IMG/VR virus record: IMGVR_UViG_3300009788_000120
Span: 1-53,592 of that record
Length of the DNA: 53,592 bases
Strand: one strand, 5' to 3'
From: a virus
Numbering within the stretch: the first letter of the stretch is position 1; every line of letters starts with the position of its first letter. The notes beneath the pieces were generated by a model. It ran no database searches and was not told where the DNA came from. It saw only the letters and a list, made by a program, of their open reading frames with translations. Made by a program: the position numbers and the translations under genes. This document shows, one piece after another, positions 6,918-15,449 of this stretch.

Positions 6918-8351
6918 GTGAAGATCGAGTTTCCCCTCTGGCCAAAGCAGATGCTGGCCTTCCGATCGCCGGCGACCGAGCTTCTCTACGGCGGAGCGAA
7001 GGGCGGGGGCAAGAGCTACCTCATGAGGGTCTGCGCCATCTGCTGGTGCATGACGATTCCCGGGCTCCAGGTCTACCTCTTCCGGCGCACGTCGCCAGAG
7101 CTCCGCAAGAGCCATCTCGAGGGACCTACGTCATTCGAGAACCTGCTGGCGCCGCTCTTGGCTTCCCGACGGGTGACGATCGTCGCCGACCAGATCAGAT
7201 TCTGGAACGGCTCGCGCATCCACCTGGCGCACGCGCAGTACGAGCACAACCTGTCGAAGTACCGCGGCGTGGGCATCCACGTGCTGATGATCGACCAGCT
7301 CGAGGAGTTCACCGAGCCGATGTATCGGCTGCTGCGGGCCGAGGTCCGGATGGCCGGGATCAAGATCCCGTCGGAGTCGAACCTGCGCGGCAGATTCCCC
7401 CGCGTGCTGTTGTCCGACAACCCGGGCGGGGTCGGCGACGGCTGGATCATGCAGCAATTCATCGACCCGGCGCCCGAGCTCGAGATCTGGGAAAGCCCGG
7501 CCGGCTTCAAACGCCAGTTCATCCCCGCGCTGCTCGAGGACAACCCGTCGATCGAGCTCGAAGATCCGATGTACCGCCGGCGGCTCGAAGACCTCGGCAA
7601 CCCGATGCTGGTCGAGGCCCTGCTCCTCGGCCGCCGCGGGCTGGTGGCCGGATCGTTCTTTTCCGACGTCTGGAACCGGCCCGACTACCAGATCCTGAAG
7701 CCGTTCAGCGTTCCGGCCGGCTGGTGGTGTTTCGCGTCGTTCGATTGGGGCTCTGCATCGCCGGCCTCGCTGGGGATCTGGGCGGTGGCCAACGGCGAAG
7801 AGGTCACGATCGCCGGAGATCGCCGATGGTTCCCGCCGGGGTCGATGATTCGAATGGACGAGCTCTATACCGTCGTCGAACACGACGGCAAGGTGGAGCA
7901 CAACGTCGGCCAGCGCCTCACCAACGCCAAGCTCGGGCTTCAGGTCGCGGCTCTGGCCGCTCCCTACCAACCACGGTTCATTGCCGCTGATCCCCAGGTC
8001 TTCCAGGAAATGGGCGGCCCGTCGATCGGCGATCAGATGATCGAGGCGGCGCAGGCCAGAGGCTACGGCCTGCCCCTGGTGAGAGCCGATAACGCCCGGG
8101 TGCCCGGCTGGCAGAAGGTGCGCAAGATGATGCATCAGAGCGCGGCAAACCATCCGGAGGGAGCGGGACTCTGGGTGGTCGATACCTGTCGGCACTGGAT
8201 GAGAACGATGACCGGCGTTCAGAAGGATCCGGCCCGTGGCGGCGAGGATCTGAAGAAAGAGGGCGAGGATCACTGCGCCGACGACACGCGCTATGCGGTC
8301 ATGATGGTAGATAGTGGTAGGCTCGAATCCGAGCCGCTGGACTTGTACTGA
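6918..8351 (+). CDS. terL: Terminase large subunit
   Basis: 477 aa, GTG start. The N-terminal ATPase has Walker A GGAKGGGKS (residues 25-33) and a Walker B-type strand VLMIDQLEEF (about 122-131) with acidic residues after the aspartate. A C-terminal nuclease domain is indicated by FDWGSASPASLGIW near residue 275, where the aspartate fits the first metal ligand of the RNase H-like terminase nuclease. Length is normal for the family. It translocates DNA into the prohead through the portal encoded next and cuts concatemers. The stop is ten bases before the portal ATG. Confidence 0.93.
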   Translation: MKIEFPLWPKQMLAFRSPATELLYGGAKGGGKSYLMRVCAICWCMTIPGLQVYLFRRTSPELRKSHLEGPTSFENLLAPLLASRRVTIVADQIRFWNGSRIHLAHAQYEHNLSKYRGVGIHVLMIDQLEEFTEPMYRLLRAEVRMAGIKIPSESNLRGRFPRVLLSDNPGGVGDGWIMQQFIDPAPELEIWESPAGFKRQFIPALLEDNPSIELEDPMYRRRLEDLGNPMLVEALLLGRRGLVAGSFFSDVWNRPDYQILKPFSVPAGWWCFASFDWGSASPASLGIWAVANGEEVTIAGDRRWFPPGSMIRMDELYTVVEHDGKVEHNVGQRLTNAKLGLQVAALAAPYQPRFIAADPQVFQEMGGPSIGDQMIEAAQARGYGLPLVRADNARVPGWQKVRKMMHQSAANHPEGAGLWVVDTCRHWMRTMTGVQKDPARGGEDLKKEGEDHCADDTRYAVMMVDSGRLESEPLDLY

Positions 8352-8361
8352 GGAGACGCTT

Positions 8362-9906
8362 ATGGCCGAGATCGCCGACAGGCCGGAAGACTCGATCGAC
8401 TACGTGACTCCGGAGGTCAGGGAGCTGAGGCAGATCGCGGCTCTGCCCCGGGCGCTTTTCGGTAGCACCAGAAAGATGCGCGAGGGCCGGGAGACGTGGT
8501 TGCCCAGGGCGAGGACGGGAGCCGGATCGAATAGAGAAACTGACGCGGAATACGAGAAGCGCCTGGACAGCGCCTACCTCCTCGACGCCTTCGCCGAGAC
8601 GGTCAAGAAGAGCGTGGGTCGGGTCTTTCACCGGCCGCCGTCGTTGACCGGCTCGCCGCCCTGGATGGACCGGGTCAAGAAGAATTTCGACGGCGGCGGG
8701 TCTTCTTACCCGCTTTGGAGCCGCGACACCCTGGCCGACGCGATGGTCGGCGGAGTCAACTTCGCATTCGGCGACAAGAAGCCCAAGCCGGAGGGCGAGA
8801 CGACGGCCGAGGCTCTCAAGCGGAAGCCCTACGCCGTCAGGTATCCGATCGAGAAGGTCTACGGCTGGCAGATGACGACGGCCGAGGACGGAAGCTCGCA
8901 GATCGGTCAGATCCGTTTCCAGGAAAGCTACCCCGTGACCAAGGGCCTGTACGGGGTCAAGCGCGCCGACCAGGTGCGACTGATCGAGCCGGACCATTGG
9001 GAGACCTGGCGCGAGGGCGTAGACGGTAAATGGTTCAAGGAGAACGAGGGGCCGATGGACCTGGGCCGGGTGCCGGTCATCCCGTTCTTCGGTATGAGAA
9101 CGGGGCCGATGAGCGGCATTACGCCGCTCGAGGGCCAGTGCCAGATGAACCTCTGCCACTACCAGAGTTCGAGCGCGCAGAGGCACATCCTCAACGTCGT
9201 CCGAGTGCCCACTCTGACGCTTCTAGGCGTATCGAAAGATGACGCGAAGAGCATCTCACTCGGCATCGCTCGAGCGATTCGCGCCGGCAAAGATTCGGTC
9301 ATCAAGTGGCTAGAGCTCGACAGCGGAGTCTCGATCGAGGCCGGCTGGAAAGATCTCGACCGCCTGGAGAGGGCCATGTCCGAGCTCGGCATGGACATTC
9401 GCGCACCGCGCCAGACCGGCGACGTCACCGCCGCCGCCAACTGGATCGGATACGAGTCAGCGACCTCTACCCTCGACGCCATCGCGATGGGCTTCACCGA
9501 GTCGTTCCAGGCTCTGCTCGACTTGTTTGCGGAGTGGGAGGACGCCTCGACGGCCGGCACCTACGCTCTCACCACCCGAGATCTGTTGACCTCGAAGAGG
9601 CCCGAAGACCTGAAGCATCTCCGGGACATGCGTCAGACCGGCGATCTGAGCCAGGAGGGCGAGTGGGAGGAGCTCCAGCGCCGACAGGTTCTCGGAGAAA
9701 AATTTGACGCCGAGAGGGAGAAGGAACGGTTGGCGGCTGAGGTCGGAGGCCAGGTCTTTCAGGGAACGTGGCGCGCTCCGGTGACCGGCGAGGGTGGAGA
9801 GCCGGCGCCGGGAGCGGCCGGTGGCGAGGGCGGCGAGCCGACGCCGGGCGAGCCCGGCCCAGACCAGGGCGGCGGCGCGGGGGACTCGGGCGTCGAAGAG
9901 GGATAG
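8362..9906 (+). CDS. Portal protein, DUF4055 family
   Basis: ATG at 8362 is preceded by GAGGAG; earlier in-frame codons lie inside terL. 514 aa. Features fitting the DUF4055 portal group are YLLDAFAETVKKSVGRVFHR near residue 65-90, the following RPPSLTG, and later helix-rich stem and clip segments (QSSSAQRHILNVVRVP, IGYESATSTLDAIAMGFTES). The C-terminal 45 residues are a Gly/Pro/Glu-rich disordered tail. It forms the dodecameric ring at the head vertex, binds TerL during packaging and later the neck. Placed between terL and the MuF gene as expected. Confidence 0.88.
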   Translation: MAEIADRPEDSIDYVTPEVRELRQIAALPRALFGSTRKMREGRETWLPRARTGAGSNRETDAEYEKRLDSAYLLDAFAETVKKSVGRVFHRPPSLTGSPPWMDRVKKNFDGGGSSYPLWSRDTLADAMVGGVNFAFGDKKPKPEGETTAEALKRKPYAVRYPIEKVYGWQMTTAEDGSSQIGQIRFQESYPVTKGLYGVKRADQVRLIEPDHWETWREGVDGKWFKENEGPMDLGRVPVIPFFGMRTGPMSGITPLEGQCQMNLCHYQSSSAQRHILNVVRVPTLTLLGVSKDDAKSISLGIARAIRAGKDSVIKWLELDSGVSIEAGWKDLDRLERAMSELGMDIRAPRQTGDVTAAANWIGYESATSTLDAIAMGFTESFQALLDLFAEWEDASTAGTYALTTRDLLTSKRPEDLKHLRDMRQTGDLSQEGEWEELQRRQVLGEKFDAEREKERLAAEVGGQVFQGTWRAPVTGEGGEPAPGAAGGEGGEPTPGEPGPDQGGGAGDSGVEEG

Positions 9907-9909
9907 GCG

Positions 9910-10122
9910 TTGCCCGCGGTCAACCTAGCCCTGCACGACGATTCGGTGAGGCGCTCGCTTGGCCTCATTCGATACGACTCCAGGGTAGCTCGAGAGATCC
10001 ACGCGGTGCTCGAGGCCTCCCGGCTCGAGCTCTTGGAGAAGATCGCAGCTCGAGCCGCGGTGCTGGATCCTGCCAGGGGTTTGACCTACACCTCGGCCAG
10101 GCTCAATGAGCTGCTGCTCTAG
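9910..10122 (+). CDS. MuF minor head protein, N-terminal part before an in-frame amber
   Basis: TTG start at 9910, three bases after the portal stop, with GAGGG upstream. The 70 codons end at TAG (10120-10122). Twelve bases later, in the same frame, the next ORF starts. The reading LTYTSARLNELLL-stop-TEAAMAEAG joins naturally into one helix, so this is almost certainly the N-terminus of the same minor head protein, interrupted by a single amber codon. The amber could be a mutation, a sequence error, or a readthrough site. TAG ends many other genes here, so general recoding is unlikely. Confidence 0.6.
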   Translation: MPAVNLALHDDSVRRSLGLIRYDSRVAREIHAVLEASRLELLEKIAARAAVLDPARGLTYTSARLNELLL

Positions 10123-10134
10123 ACCGAGGCGGCG

Positions 10135-11658
10135 ATGGCCGAGGCGGGCCGGGTGCTCGGATCCAACATGACTCGCGAGATGCGCGGGCTGGCCGCCCGG
10201 GAGGAAGCCTGGCAGCTCAACTCCCTGACCAAGCGGACGGGCATCCCGGTGGGCAACGAGGCCTTCTCCGCGGTCAGCTCGGCGGCGAGCTGGGTGAGAA
10301 CCTCGCCCGAGCTCCTGGCGGCGCTCGTCGACAAGACGCCGGTCTTCGGCAAGCTGCTGACTTCCTGGACCGATGGCCTCGCCGGCGCTCAGCTGGATCG
10401 AATGTCGAGCGCGCTACGCATCGGCGTGCAGCAAGGAGAGTCGATCGCCGGCCTCGGTCGCCGGATCCGACGCATCGAGCCGTGGAGCCGTCGGAGCTCG
10501 GAGGCGGTGGCCCGCACCGTGGTCAACGGCTTCTCTCGCGAAGCGCGCATGTCGACGATGCGCCAGAACAAGCACCTGCTCAAGGGCATCCAGATCGTCG
10601 CCACTCTTGACGCGCGCACCACGCCGATCTGTCGAGATCTCGACGGCAAGGTCTTCCCCGTCGACAGCGGGCCGCGGCCGCCGTTTCACGTCGCTTGCCG
10701 GACGACGATCGCCCCGCTGGTCAAGAGCTGGAAAGCGATCGGCTCCCGGCGGCTCCCGGCCCTGACCGAGACCCGGCGCCGGGCAATGGACGGCTTCGTC
10801 CCCCGGGGCGAGACCCACAACGCCTGGCTCCTGCGGCAGCCGGTGCCGATCCAGGAGGAGATCCTGGGAGTGAGGCGGGCGGAGATCTTCCGGACGAAGA
10901 AGGGAATCGAGCTCTCGGACCTGATCGACCGGCAACGAAACCGCTACTGGACGCTCGAGGAGCTGGGTCCGAAACTTGCGAGAAAGGTCGGCAAGACGAG
11001 CGTTCAAGAGATCGCTCCGAGCAGCGTTCTGGGAAAACGGTTGGAGATTCCGGAGTTCAAGACGGCGAAACAGGGTCGCGACTGGATAGAGGGTCGATAC
11101 GCAGAAAAGGTCGAGCTTCTAGGCGCGAAGACCGCCCGTATTCAAGAGATCGCAGAGGGATTGTCGAGGGTGCTCGAGGGAACCGGCGTCAGGCTGAAGA
11201 AGATCAGATTCCATCCGCGGTCTGGCGACAACTACTTCGGCGCACATACGCCAGGCGACAAAACTATTCTTCTGAATCGGAGGTTTCTGAAAGACCCGAA
11301 CGCTGGCGTCAAGAGAATTCAGGCGGCGCTATCTCAGCACCCCGGCGGTGCCAAGGGGACTTTCGTCTCGAGCTCAAGCTCCCGTCCGGTCGTAGCGGGA
11401 ACCTCTCATGAGGCCGGTCACGCGCTCTGGTATGACGGTCTCAGCGAGCAGGCGCGGACTACCTTCGCCTTCGAGACCGAGAGATTTTACGGATTCACGA
11501 AGAGAATAGACCTCGGTTTTTCCAGCTACGCCTCAACCAGCGCCGAGGAGCTCTGGGCCGAGCTCATTGCGATGTCTGCGGAGGGTCGGATAAGCGAGAT
11601 ACCCGCGGATCTTCTCACGTCCCTACTGCGCGCCCTTGGCGATTCCGGCTTGGTCTGA
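10135..11658 (+). CDS. MuF-type minor head protein with HEXXH metallopeptidase-like C-terminus
   Basis: 507 aa from ATG 10135. Residues about 155-205 carry the phage MuF/SPP1-gp7 signature: ATLDARTTPICRDLDGK, FPVDSGPRPPFH, then ACRTTI. This domain sits at the portal and can be injected with DNA in related phages. Past residue 230 the protein continues with an unrelated region, ending in a zincin-like domain: SHEAGHALWYD (HEXXH at 425-429) and SAEELWAELIAMS, whose glutamates (471-476) could give the third zinc ligand. MuF proteins with variable enzymatic or toxin tails are known; a metallopeptidase tail here is inferred from the motif. The 3' end overlaps the antisense PadR-type gene. Confidence 0.82.
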   Translation: MAEAGRVLGSNMTREMRGLAAREEAWQLNSLTKRTGIPVGNEAFSAVSSAASWVRTSPELLAALVDKTPVFGKLLTSWTDGLAGAQLDRMSSALRIGVQQGESIAGLGRRIRRIEPWSRRSSEAVARTVVNGFSREARMSTMRQNKHLLKGIQIVATLDARTTPICRDLDGKVFPVDSGPRPPFHVACRTTIAPLVKSWKAIGSRRLPALTETRRRAMDGFVPRGETHNAWLLRQPVPIQEEILGVRRAEIFRTKKGIELSDLIDRQRNRYWTLEELGPKLARKVGKTSVQEIAPSSVLGKRLEIPEFKTAKQGRDWIEGRYAEKVELLGAKTARIQEIAEGLSRVLEGTGVRLKKIRFHPRSGDNYFGAHTPGDKTILLNRRFLKDPNAGVKRIQAALSQHPGGAKGTFVSSSSSRPVVAGTSHEAGHALWYDGLSEQARTTFAFETERFYGFTKRIDLGFSSYASTSAEELWAELIAMSAEGRISEIPADLLTSLLRALGDSGLV

Positions 11659-11932
11659 GCGCTTCCCTAGCGGCCCCCAGAAGCCCGAAGGCCTCTCCCC
11701 TACCGACCTCGGTGAGCTTGTAGTAGCAGCGCCGGCGCCGGCCCGCGGCCGCCTCGTCGATCTCCTCTCGCCGTCCAGAGATCCAGCCTATGGCCTCGAG
11801 CCGATGCAGGATCGGGTAGAGACTTCCGGACTTGAGGCCGGCCTCAGATGCGATCTCGAGGCCGTAGGCTTCGGGCTGTCGAAGCAGCGCGGCGAGGACC
11901 CTCAAGGTCTGAAAACTGAGCGTGGCACCCAT
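11615..11932 (-). CDS. PadR-family transcriptional regulator (antisense to the head operon)
   Basis: 105 aa on the minus strand inside the plus-strand head operon. GLEIASEAGLKSGSLYPIL at residues 24-42, followed by HRLEAIGW and then RRRRCYYKLTEVG (66-78), is the classic PadR winged-helix pattern, with the basic wing before YYKLT. PadR proteins are dimeric, often ligand-responsive repressors. The dimerisation part after the wing is short. The gene's 3' 44 bases overlap the MuF gene antisense. A separate promoter is needed; TATAGT with direct GGA(A)CTAT repeats lies just upstream. Its target (phage or host) is unknown. Confidence 0.85.
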   Translation of the reverse strand: MGATLSFQTLRVLAALLRQPEAYGLEIASEAGLKSGSLYPILHRLEAIGWISGRREEIDEAAAGRRRRCYYKLTEVGRGEAFGLLGAAREALRPSRNRQGRAVGT

Positions 11933-11936
11933 TATC

Positions 11937-11956
11937 GGAACTATACCATGGACTAT
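11937..11956 (-). promoter_or_regulatory. Candidate promoter/operator of the PadR-type gene
   Basis: Just upstream of the minus-strand start (11932) are two direct repeats, GGAACTAT (11937-11944) and GGACTAT (11950-11956), with CCATGG between them. Read on the minus strand this gives TATAGT, a possible -10 box very close to the ATG, so the mRNA may be nearly leaderless. Auto-regulation by the PadR protein is a reasonable but unproven idea. Confidence 0.35.
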
Positions 11957-12018
11957 GCAGAGGAAAGGGGGCCGTGGTATTCCTGGATCATGATGAATCG
12001 CAAACGGAGGAGCCGGCG

Positions 12019-12897
12019 ATGCCGCAGCTGAAACCCCAGGTCGATGACCTGAGCACCGTTGACGAGAGTGCCCGTGGATTTTACAAGGAATTCGACGCCG
12101 TCGATGACCAAGGCAAGGCCACGGGGAAGACAGTTTTCCGACCGGATTTCGGAGACGATGACCCGGTGGCCGTCTACGGCGGCGAGCTCAAGCGAGCTCA
12201 CGCGCGGACGAAGAAAGAGCACGACCTCACCAAGGCAGAGCTCGCCAAGGAGCGGGCCAAGACCGACAGCTGGGACAAGATCCAGACTGAGCTCGGGGCC
12301 GATCCGGGTGCCGTGCGTCGACTCTATGATCGCCAGTCGGAGTTCGAGAGCGCGACGGCGACCCACCAGGCCGCGGTGCAGGAGATGAAGACTCAGCACG
12401 AGAGCGCGCTCAGGGGTGCGGATGCAAAGACCTCGGCCGAGCACGCGCGGTTTCTCGAGAACGTCAACCAGAACCGGGCGCTCGCCGCTCTCGGCGCCGG
12501 CAATCGACACACCGGCCTGCCCGGCATCCTCGCCAGGATGAAGACGCAGGACAACCCGGCGGGCGGCGATCCGATCACGGTGATCGAGAAGCTGGACGGC
12601 GACGATGAGATCTTCATGAGCCAAGAGGATCGAGACGCCGGCAAGACCCTCGACGAGTTCAAGACCGCGAGCGACCTGGTCGCGGCGATGAAGAAAAGTC
12701 AGGCTTTCGGCGGTTGCTGGGAGTCGAACGCGAAGGCAGGATCCGGAGCCGACGTCGATGACGTCGATCTCCAAAGCGCCGATGGCGCGGTAGTTCTCTC
12801 GCGGGAACAAGCGTTGATCCCTGCCGTCTACCGCCGCGCTCAAAAGCAGGCGGAAAAAGACGGTAAGGACTTTCGCGTCGCTCCCGTGGGTACGTAA
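12019..12897 (+). CDS. Capsid scaffolding protein
   Basis: The start at 12019 follows GGAGGAG (12005-12011); an upstream in-frame start at 11974 lacks a site. 292 aa, acidic, with a central coiled-coil-rich region (AVYGGELKRAHARTKKEHDL onward) and little globular character. Lying between the minor head and coat genes, it fits a scaffold that directs coat assembly and leaves or is lost on maturation. No protease motif seen, in keeping with P22-type heads that lack a maturation protease. Assigned by context and composition. Confidence 0.7.
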   Translation: MPQLKPQVDDLSTVDESARGFYKEFDAVDDQGKATGKTVFRPDFGDDDPVAVYGGELKRAHARTKKEHDLTKAELAKERAKTDSWDKIQTELGADPGAVRRLYDRQSEFESATATHQAAVQEMKTQHESALRGADAKTSAEHARFLENVNQNRALAALGAGNRHTGLPGILARMKTQDNPAGGDPITVIEKLDGDDEIFMSQEDRDAGKTLDEFKTASDLVAAMKKSQAFGGCWESNAKAGSGADVDDVDLQSADGAVVLSREQALIPAVYRRAQKQAEKDGKDFRVAPVGT

Positions 12898-12952
12898 ACC
12901 CGACGGCGCCAGAGCGGACTGAGCCGAGGCGGCGTCCCAAACGGGAGCCATC

Positions 12953-14125
12953 ATGGCCAACTTTCTCGATCCCTACGATCCCATCTTCTACGCGCAGGAA
13001 GCCCTGCGCCACATGGAGAACAACCTCGGCTTCGCCGGGCGCCTCCACCGCGGCTTCGACAAGGCTCCGCAGCAACGCGGGTCAAAAATCCAAGTCTCTC
13101 GGCCGTCCGTCTTCACGACCCAGGCGGGCACCGACGCCACGCCGCAAGACCTGGCGACGTCGTCCATCTGGATCACGTTGAGCAACCACCGGAAGGTGGA
13201 ATTCCTGGTCTCGGACGTCGACGTCTCTCACGGCGGCCAGTCGATCATCGACGACCACATCCGTCCCGCCGGCTACGCGCTCGCCAATTACGTCGACGCT
13301 CAGCTTGCCGGGCTCTATACGTCGGTCCCCTGGGTGCTCGACGCAACCGGTGTCGCCGCGAATATGACCGCGGCCCGCAAGGTGCTCCGCGACAACGGGG
13401 TACCGCTGGGCGAGAAGGACCGGATGCACTTCATCATCGGCTCGAGCTACGAGGAGAAGCTGCTCAACGTCACGGCCTTCGCCCAGCACCAGGGCGCCGG
13501 TCTCGAGGGTCAAGAGCTCCAGCGCGAGGGTGATCTGGCGCGGAAGTACGGGTTCAACATCTTCCCCGATCAGAACGTGGCCACGCACGCCACCGTGGCG
13601 ATCACCGCGGCGAGCCCGACGTTGAAGGCCAACATCGCGCCCAGCGTCGCGCCCGAGGACGACGTCAACGCCGTCGAGACCTTCATCATCGAAGACACGA
13701 CGATGACCGGGACGCTCAAGAAGGGCGATACCTTCGTCATCGCGGGCAACGCCCAGCGCTACGTCATCCAGGCCGACGTTGTTTGTGCAAGCAACGAGGC
13801 CACGGTGACCGTTCTGCCGCGTCTGGCGACCTCCTATTCGCTCGGCGACGCCGTGACCTTCGATCAGACGGACAACGCGAAGACCCAGAACATCGCCTTC
13901 CATCGGAACTTCGCCTGCCTGGCGATGGCTCCGCTGTCCGACATCGGAGCGAGCCTCTTCGGCGGCCGCATGGTGACGATCGTCGATCCGAACTCCGGTC
14001 TGGCGATCCGCTCGAGCATCTGGTACGACCCGCTCGTGGGCGGCAACACCAAGGTGCGGCTCGACATCCTCTTCGGCTTCCGCGTCCTCGACGGCAACCT
14101 GGCCGTCCGCTCGCGGCTGGCCTAG
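12953..14125 (+). CDS. Major capsid protein, P22 coat family
   Basis: 390 aa. The N-terminal helix MANFLDPYDPIFYAQEAL, the stretch FDKAPQQRGSKIQVSRPS and then SDVDVSHGGQSIIDDHIRPA followed by ALANYVDAQLAGLY match the P22-type coat group (HK97 fold). Around residues 250-305 there is an inserted beta-rich segment (GTLKKGDTFVIAG, YVIQADVVCAS, ATVTVLP) that resembles the coat insertion domain of this family. The C-terminal half closes the fold (SSIWYDPLVGGNTKVRLDIL). It forms the icosahedral shell around packaged DNA. Confidence 0.9.
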   Translation: MANFLDPYDPIFYAQEALRHMENNLGFAGRLHRGFDKAPQQRGSKIQVSRPSVFTTQAGTDATPQDLATSSIWITLSNHRKVEFLVSDVDVSHGGQSIIDDHIRPAGYALANYVDAQLAGLYTSVPWVLDATGVAANMTAARKVLRDNGVPLGEKDRMHFIIGSSYEEKLLNVTAFAQHQGAGLEGQELQREGDLARKYGFNIFPDQNVATHATVAITAASPTLKANIAPSVAPEDDVNAVETFIIEDTTMTGTLKKGDTFVIAGNAQRYVIQADVVCASNEATVTVLPRLATSYSLGDAVTFDQTDNAKTQNIAFHRNFACLAMAPLSDIGASLFGGRMVTIVDPNSGLAIRSSIWYDPLVGGNTKVRLDILFGFRVLDGNLAVRSRLA

Positions 14126-14157
14126 CGTCTAACGGCTGCGGCCAAAAACAGGGCTCG

Positions 14158-14177
14158 GGCCCTCCGCGAGGAGGGCC
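14158..14177 (+). other. GNRA-loop hairpin after the coat gene
   Basis: GGCCCTCC-GCGA-GGAGGGCC is a perfect 8-bp stem with a GNRA tetraloop, between the coat stop and the AAAGGAG site of the next gene. There is no T run, so it is more likely an mRNA-stabilising or processing element for the abundant coat transcript than a terminator. Confidence 0.5.
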
Positions 14178-14201
14178 GGCCCGATGCCCAAAGGAGTCAC
14201 G

Positions 14202-14492
14202 ATGAGAAGCATTCCGACAATTCGCGTTCAGCTCAAAGGCGCCGCGTTCAAGGCTAAGGGGACGGTCAACATCAACGAGGAGGACTTCAACCCCAAGCTG
14301 CACAAGCGGCTCGATGACCCGAAGCCCACGGCGGCCGTCGTGGAGAAGGAGAAGGTCGAGATGATCGAAATCGTCGACCCGACCAATCCCGACAAACCGC
14401 TCAAGATCGCCGCCTCGAGCTTCACGCCGAAGCACAAGCTCTGGAGCGAGAGCAAGGCACCGAAGGGCAAGAGCCAGACGCCCGCGAAGTAG
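14202..14492 (+). CDS. Small head-associated protein, 96 aa
   Basis: Start at 14202 is preferred over ATG 14184 because AAAGGAG (14190-14196) is well spaced from it. The product is highly charged and lysine-rich (KLHKRLDDPKP, VEKEKVEMIEIVDPTNPD, KSQTPAK tail). No family recognised. Lying between coat and neck genes, it may be a head decoration or minor head component (context only). Confidence 0.6.
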   Translation: MRSIPTIRVQLKGAAFKAKGTVNINEEDFNPKLHKRLDDPKPTAAVVEKEKVEMIEIVDPTNPDKPLKIAASSFTPKHKLWSESKAPKGKSQTPAK

Positions 14493-14498
14493 GGGAAG

Positions 14499-15023
14499 AT
14501 GGCTCCGCCTCTGGACTACCTGATCGTCGAGACGGGTGCTGGCGTCGACCTCGCCAACACCTGGATCGACGTCGTCTACGCCGACGCCTACCACCTCGAG
14601 AGGAATCGGGCGGATTGGGCCTCGGCGACGGATTTGGTGAAGGTGGCGGCCATTCTCCTGGCGGGCCAGTGGATCGTCGGTCAATATCGCTTCCGAGGTA
14701 GTCAGACCGACCGGGACCGGCTCCCCTTCCCGGCGACGGCCGCCTACGACGACGGTGAGCCGCCGCGGCTGATCTCCGGCGTGCCGCTCGAGATCAAGCG
14801 AGCGCAGGCCGAGCTCGCCTACGACCACGGGGTGAGACTGAACGCGGTTGACGTGCCCCTGGATCGAGACCTCGCGGAGCTGAAAGCCGGTCCCGTGACC
14901 TTGAAGTGGGCCGAGGGCGGGCCTCGAGACGTGACGCGTCGGTTGGTCGAGGCCGAGCTGTCCGGCCTGATCGTCTCAGGAGGCCTCTCGCTCGACTTAC
15001 CGCTGGCCGCGGGGTTCTACTAG
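14499..15023 (+). CDS. Head-tail connector, DnaT-like adaptor family
   Basis: 174 aa. The beginning LDYLIVETGAGVDLANTWID, then YADAYHL and WASATDLVKVAAILLAGQWI, followed by FRGSQTDRDRLPFP and IKRAQAELAYD, matches the putative DnaT-like/adaptor proteins found directly after coat genes in siphophages. They form the ring joined to the portal. Starts six bases after the previous stop. The order adaptor, stopper, tail completion, terminator is preserved downstream. Confidence 0.75.
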   Translation: MAPPLDYLIVETGAGVDLANTWIDVVYADAYHLERNRADWASATDLVKVAAILLAGQWIVGQYRFRGSQTDRDRLPFPATAAYDDGEPPRLISGVPLEIKRAQAELAYDHGVRLNAVDVPLDRDLAELKAGPVTLKWAEGGPRDVTRRLVEAELSGLIVSGGLSLDLPLAAGFY

Positions 15024-15026
15024 ATC

Positions 15027-15449
15027 ATGGCTCTCGTAGGTCCACTGTCCAAGGTCTCGGCTCTCGTCGATAGGGCGACGCGGAAAGTCATGCAGCCGTT
15101 GACCATCTACCCGCCGGCGGCCGGCGGCAAGGTCTTCGACCCGGCCACCGGCCAGTACACCGGGACGGCGCCGGCGGCGATTACCGGCCGCGGCCTCATT
15201 ACCGCCTACAGCGATCAGCTCGTCTCCGGCGGTGCAGCTCGGGCCGAGGATCGCCAGGTCATCGTCATACGCAAGAGCCTGTCGGCGGATCTACTCTTCA
15301 AGCCCGGCGTCGAGGTGGTCCAGGTTGGCGACCAGGCGACCGAGAGGGTCAAGCCCGTGCGCTGGGAGAAGGATCCGGCCGAGGCCACGATCATCGGCCA
15401 CACGGCCAGGACAGCGACCCGGCAACGGTTCGTGGCGGCGGATGGCTGA
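15027..15449 (+). CDS. Head-tail connector, putative head-closure (stopper) protein
   Basis: 140 aa. A compact, beta-rich sequence (VMQPLTIYPPAAGGKVFDP, ITGRGLITAYSDQL, EDRQVIVIRKSLSADLLFKP). Position between the adaptor and the HK97-gp10-like gene is that of the stopper that closes the portal after packaging. No diagnostic motif seen, so the name comes from gene order. TGATG overlap with the next gene. Confidence 0.62.
   Translation: MALVGPLSKVSALVDRATRKVMQPLTIYPPAAGGKVFDPATGQYTGTAPAAITGRGLITAYSDQLVSGGAARAEDRQVIVIRKSLSADLLFKPGVEVVQVGDQATERVKPVRWEKDPAEATIIGHTARTATRQRFVAADG

Noticed and set aside
7131-8273. 380-codon minus-strand frame opposite terL
   Set aside because: Mirror of a conserved terminase gene; no motif and no start site.
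8325-8345. tRNA-like sequence GGCTCGAATCCGAGCC
   Set aside because: It lies in the terL coding end; no acceptor stem, D-arm or anticodon arm can be drawn around it.
10120-10122. Genome-wide reassignment of TAG
   Set aside because: TAG is the terminal stop of many well-supported genes (for example those ending at 5470, 9906, 14125, 15023, 18533 and 35606) followed by proper new starts.
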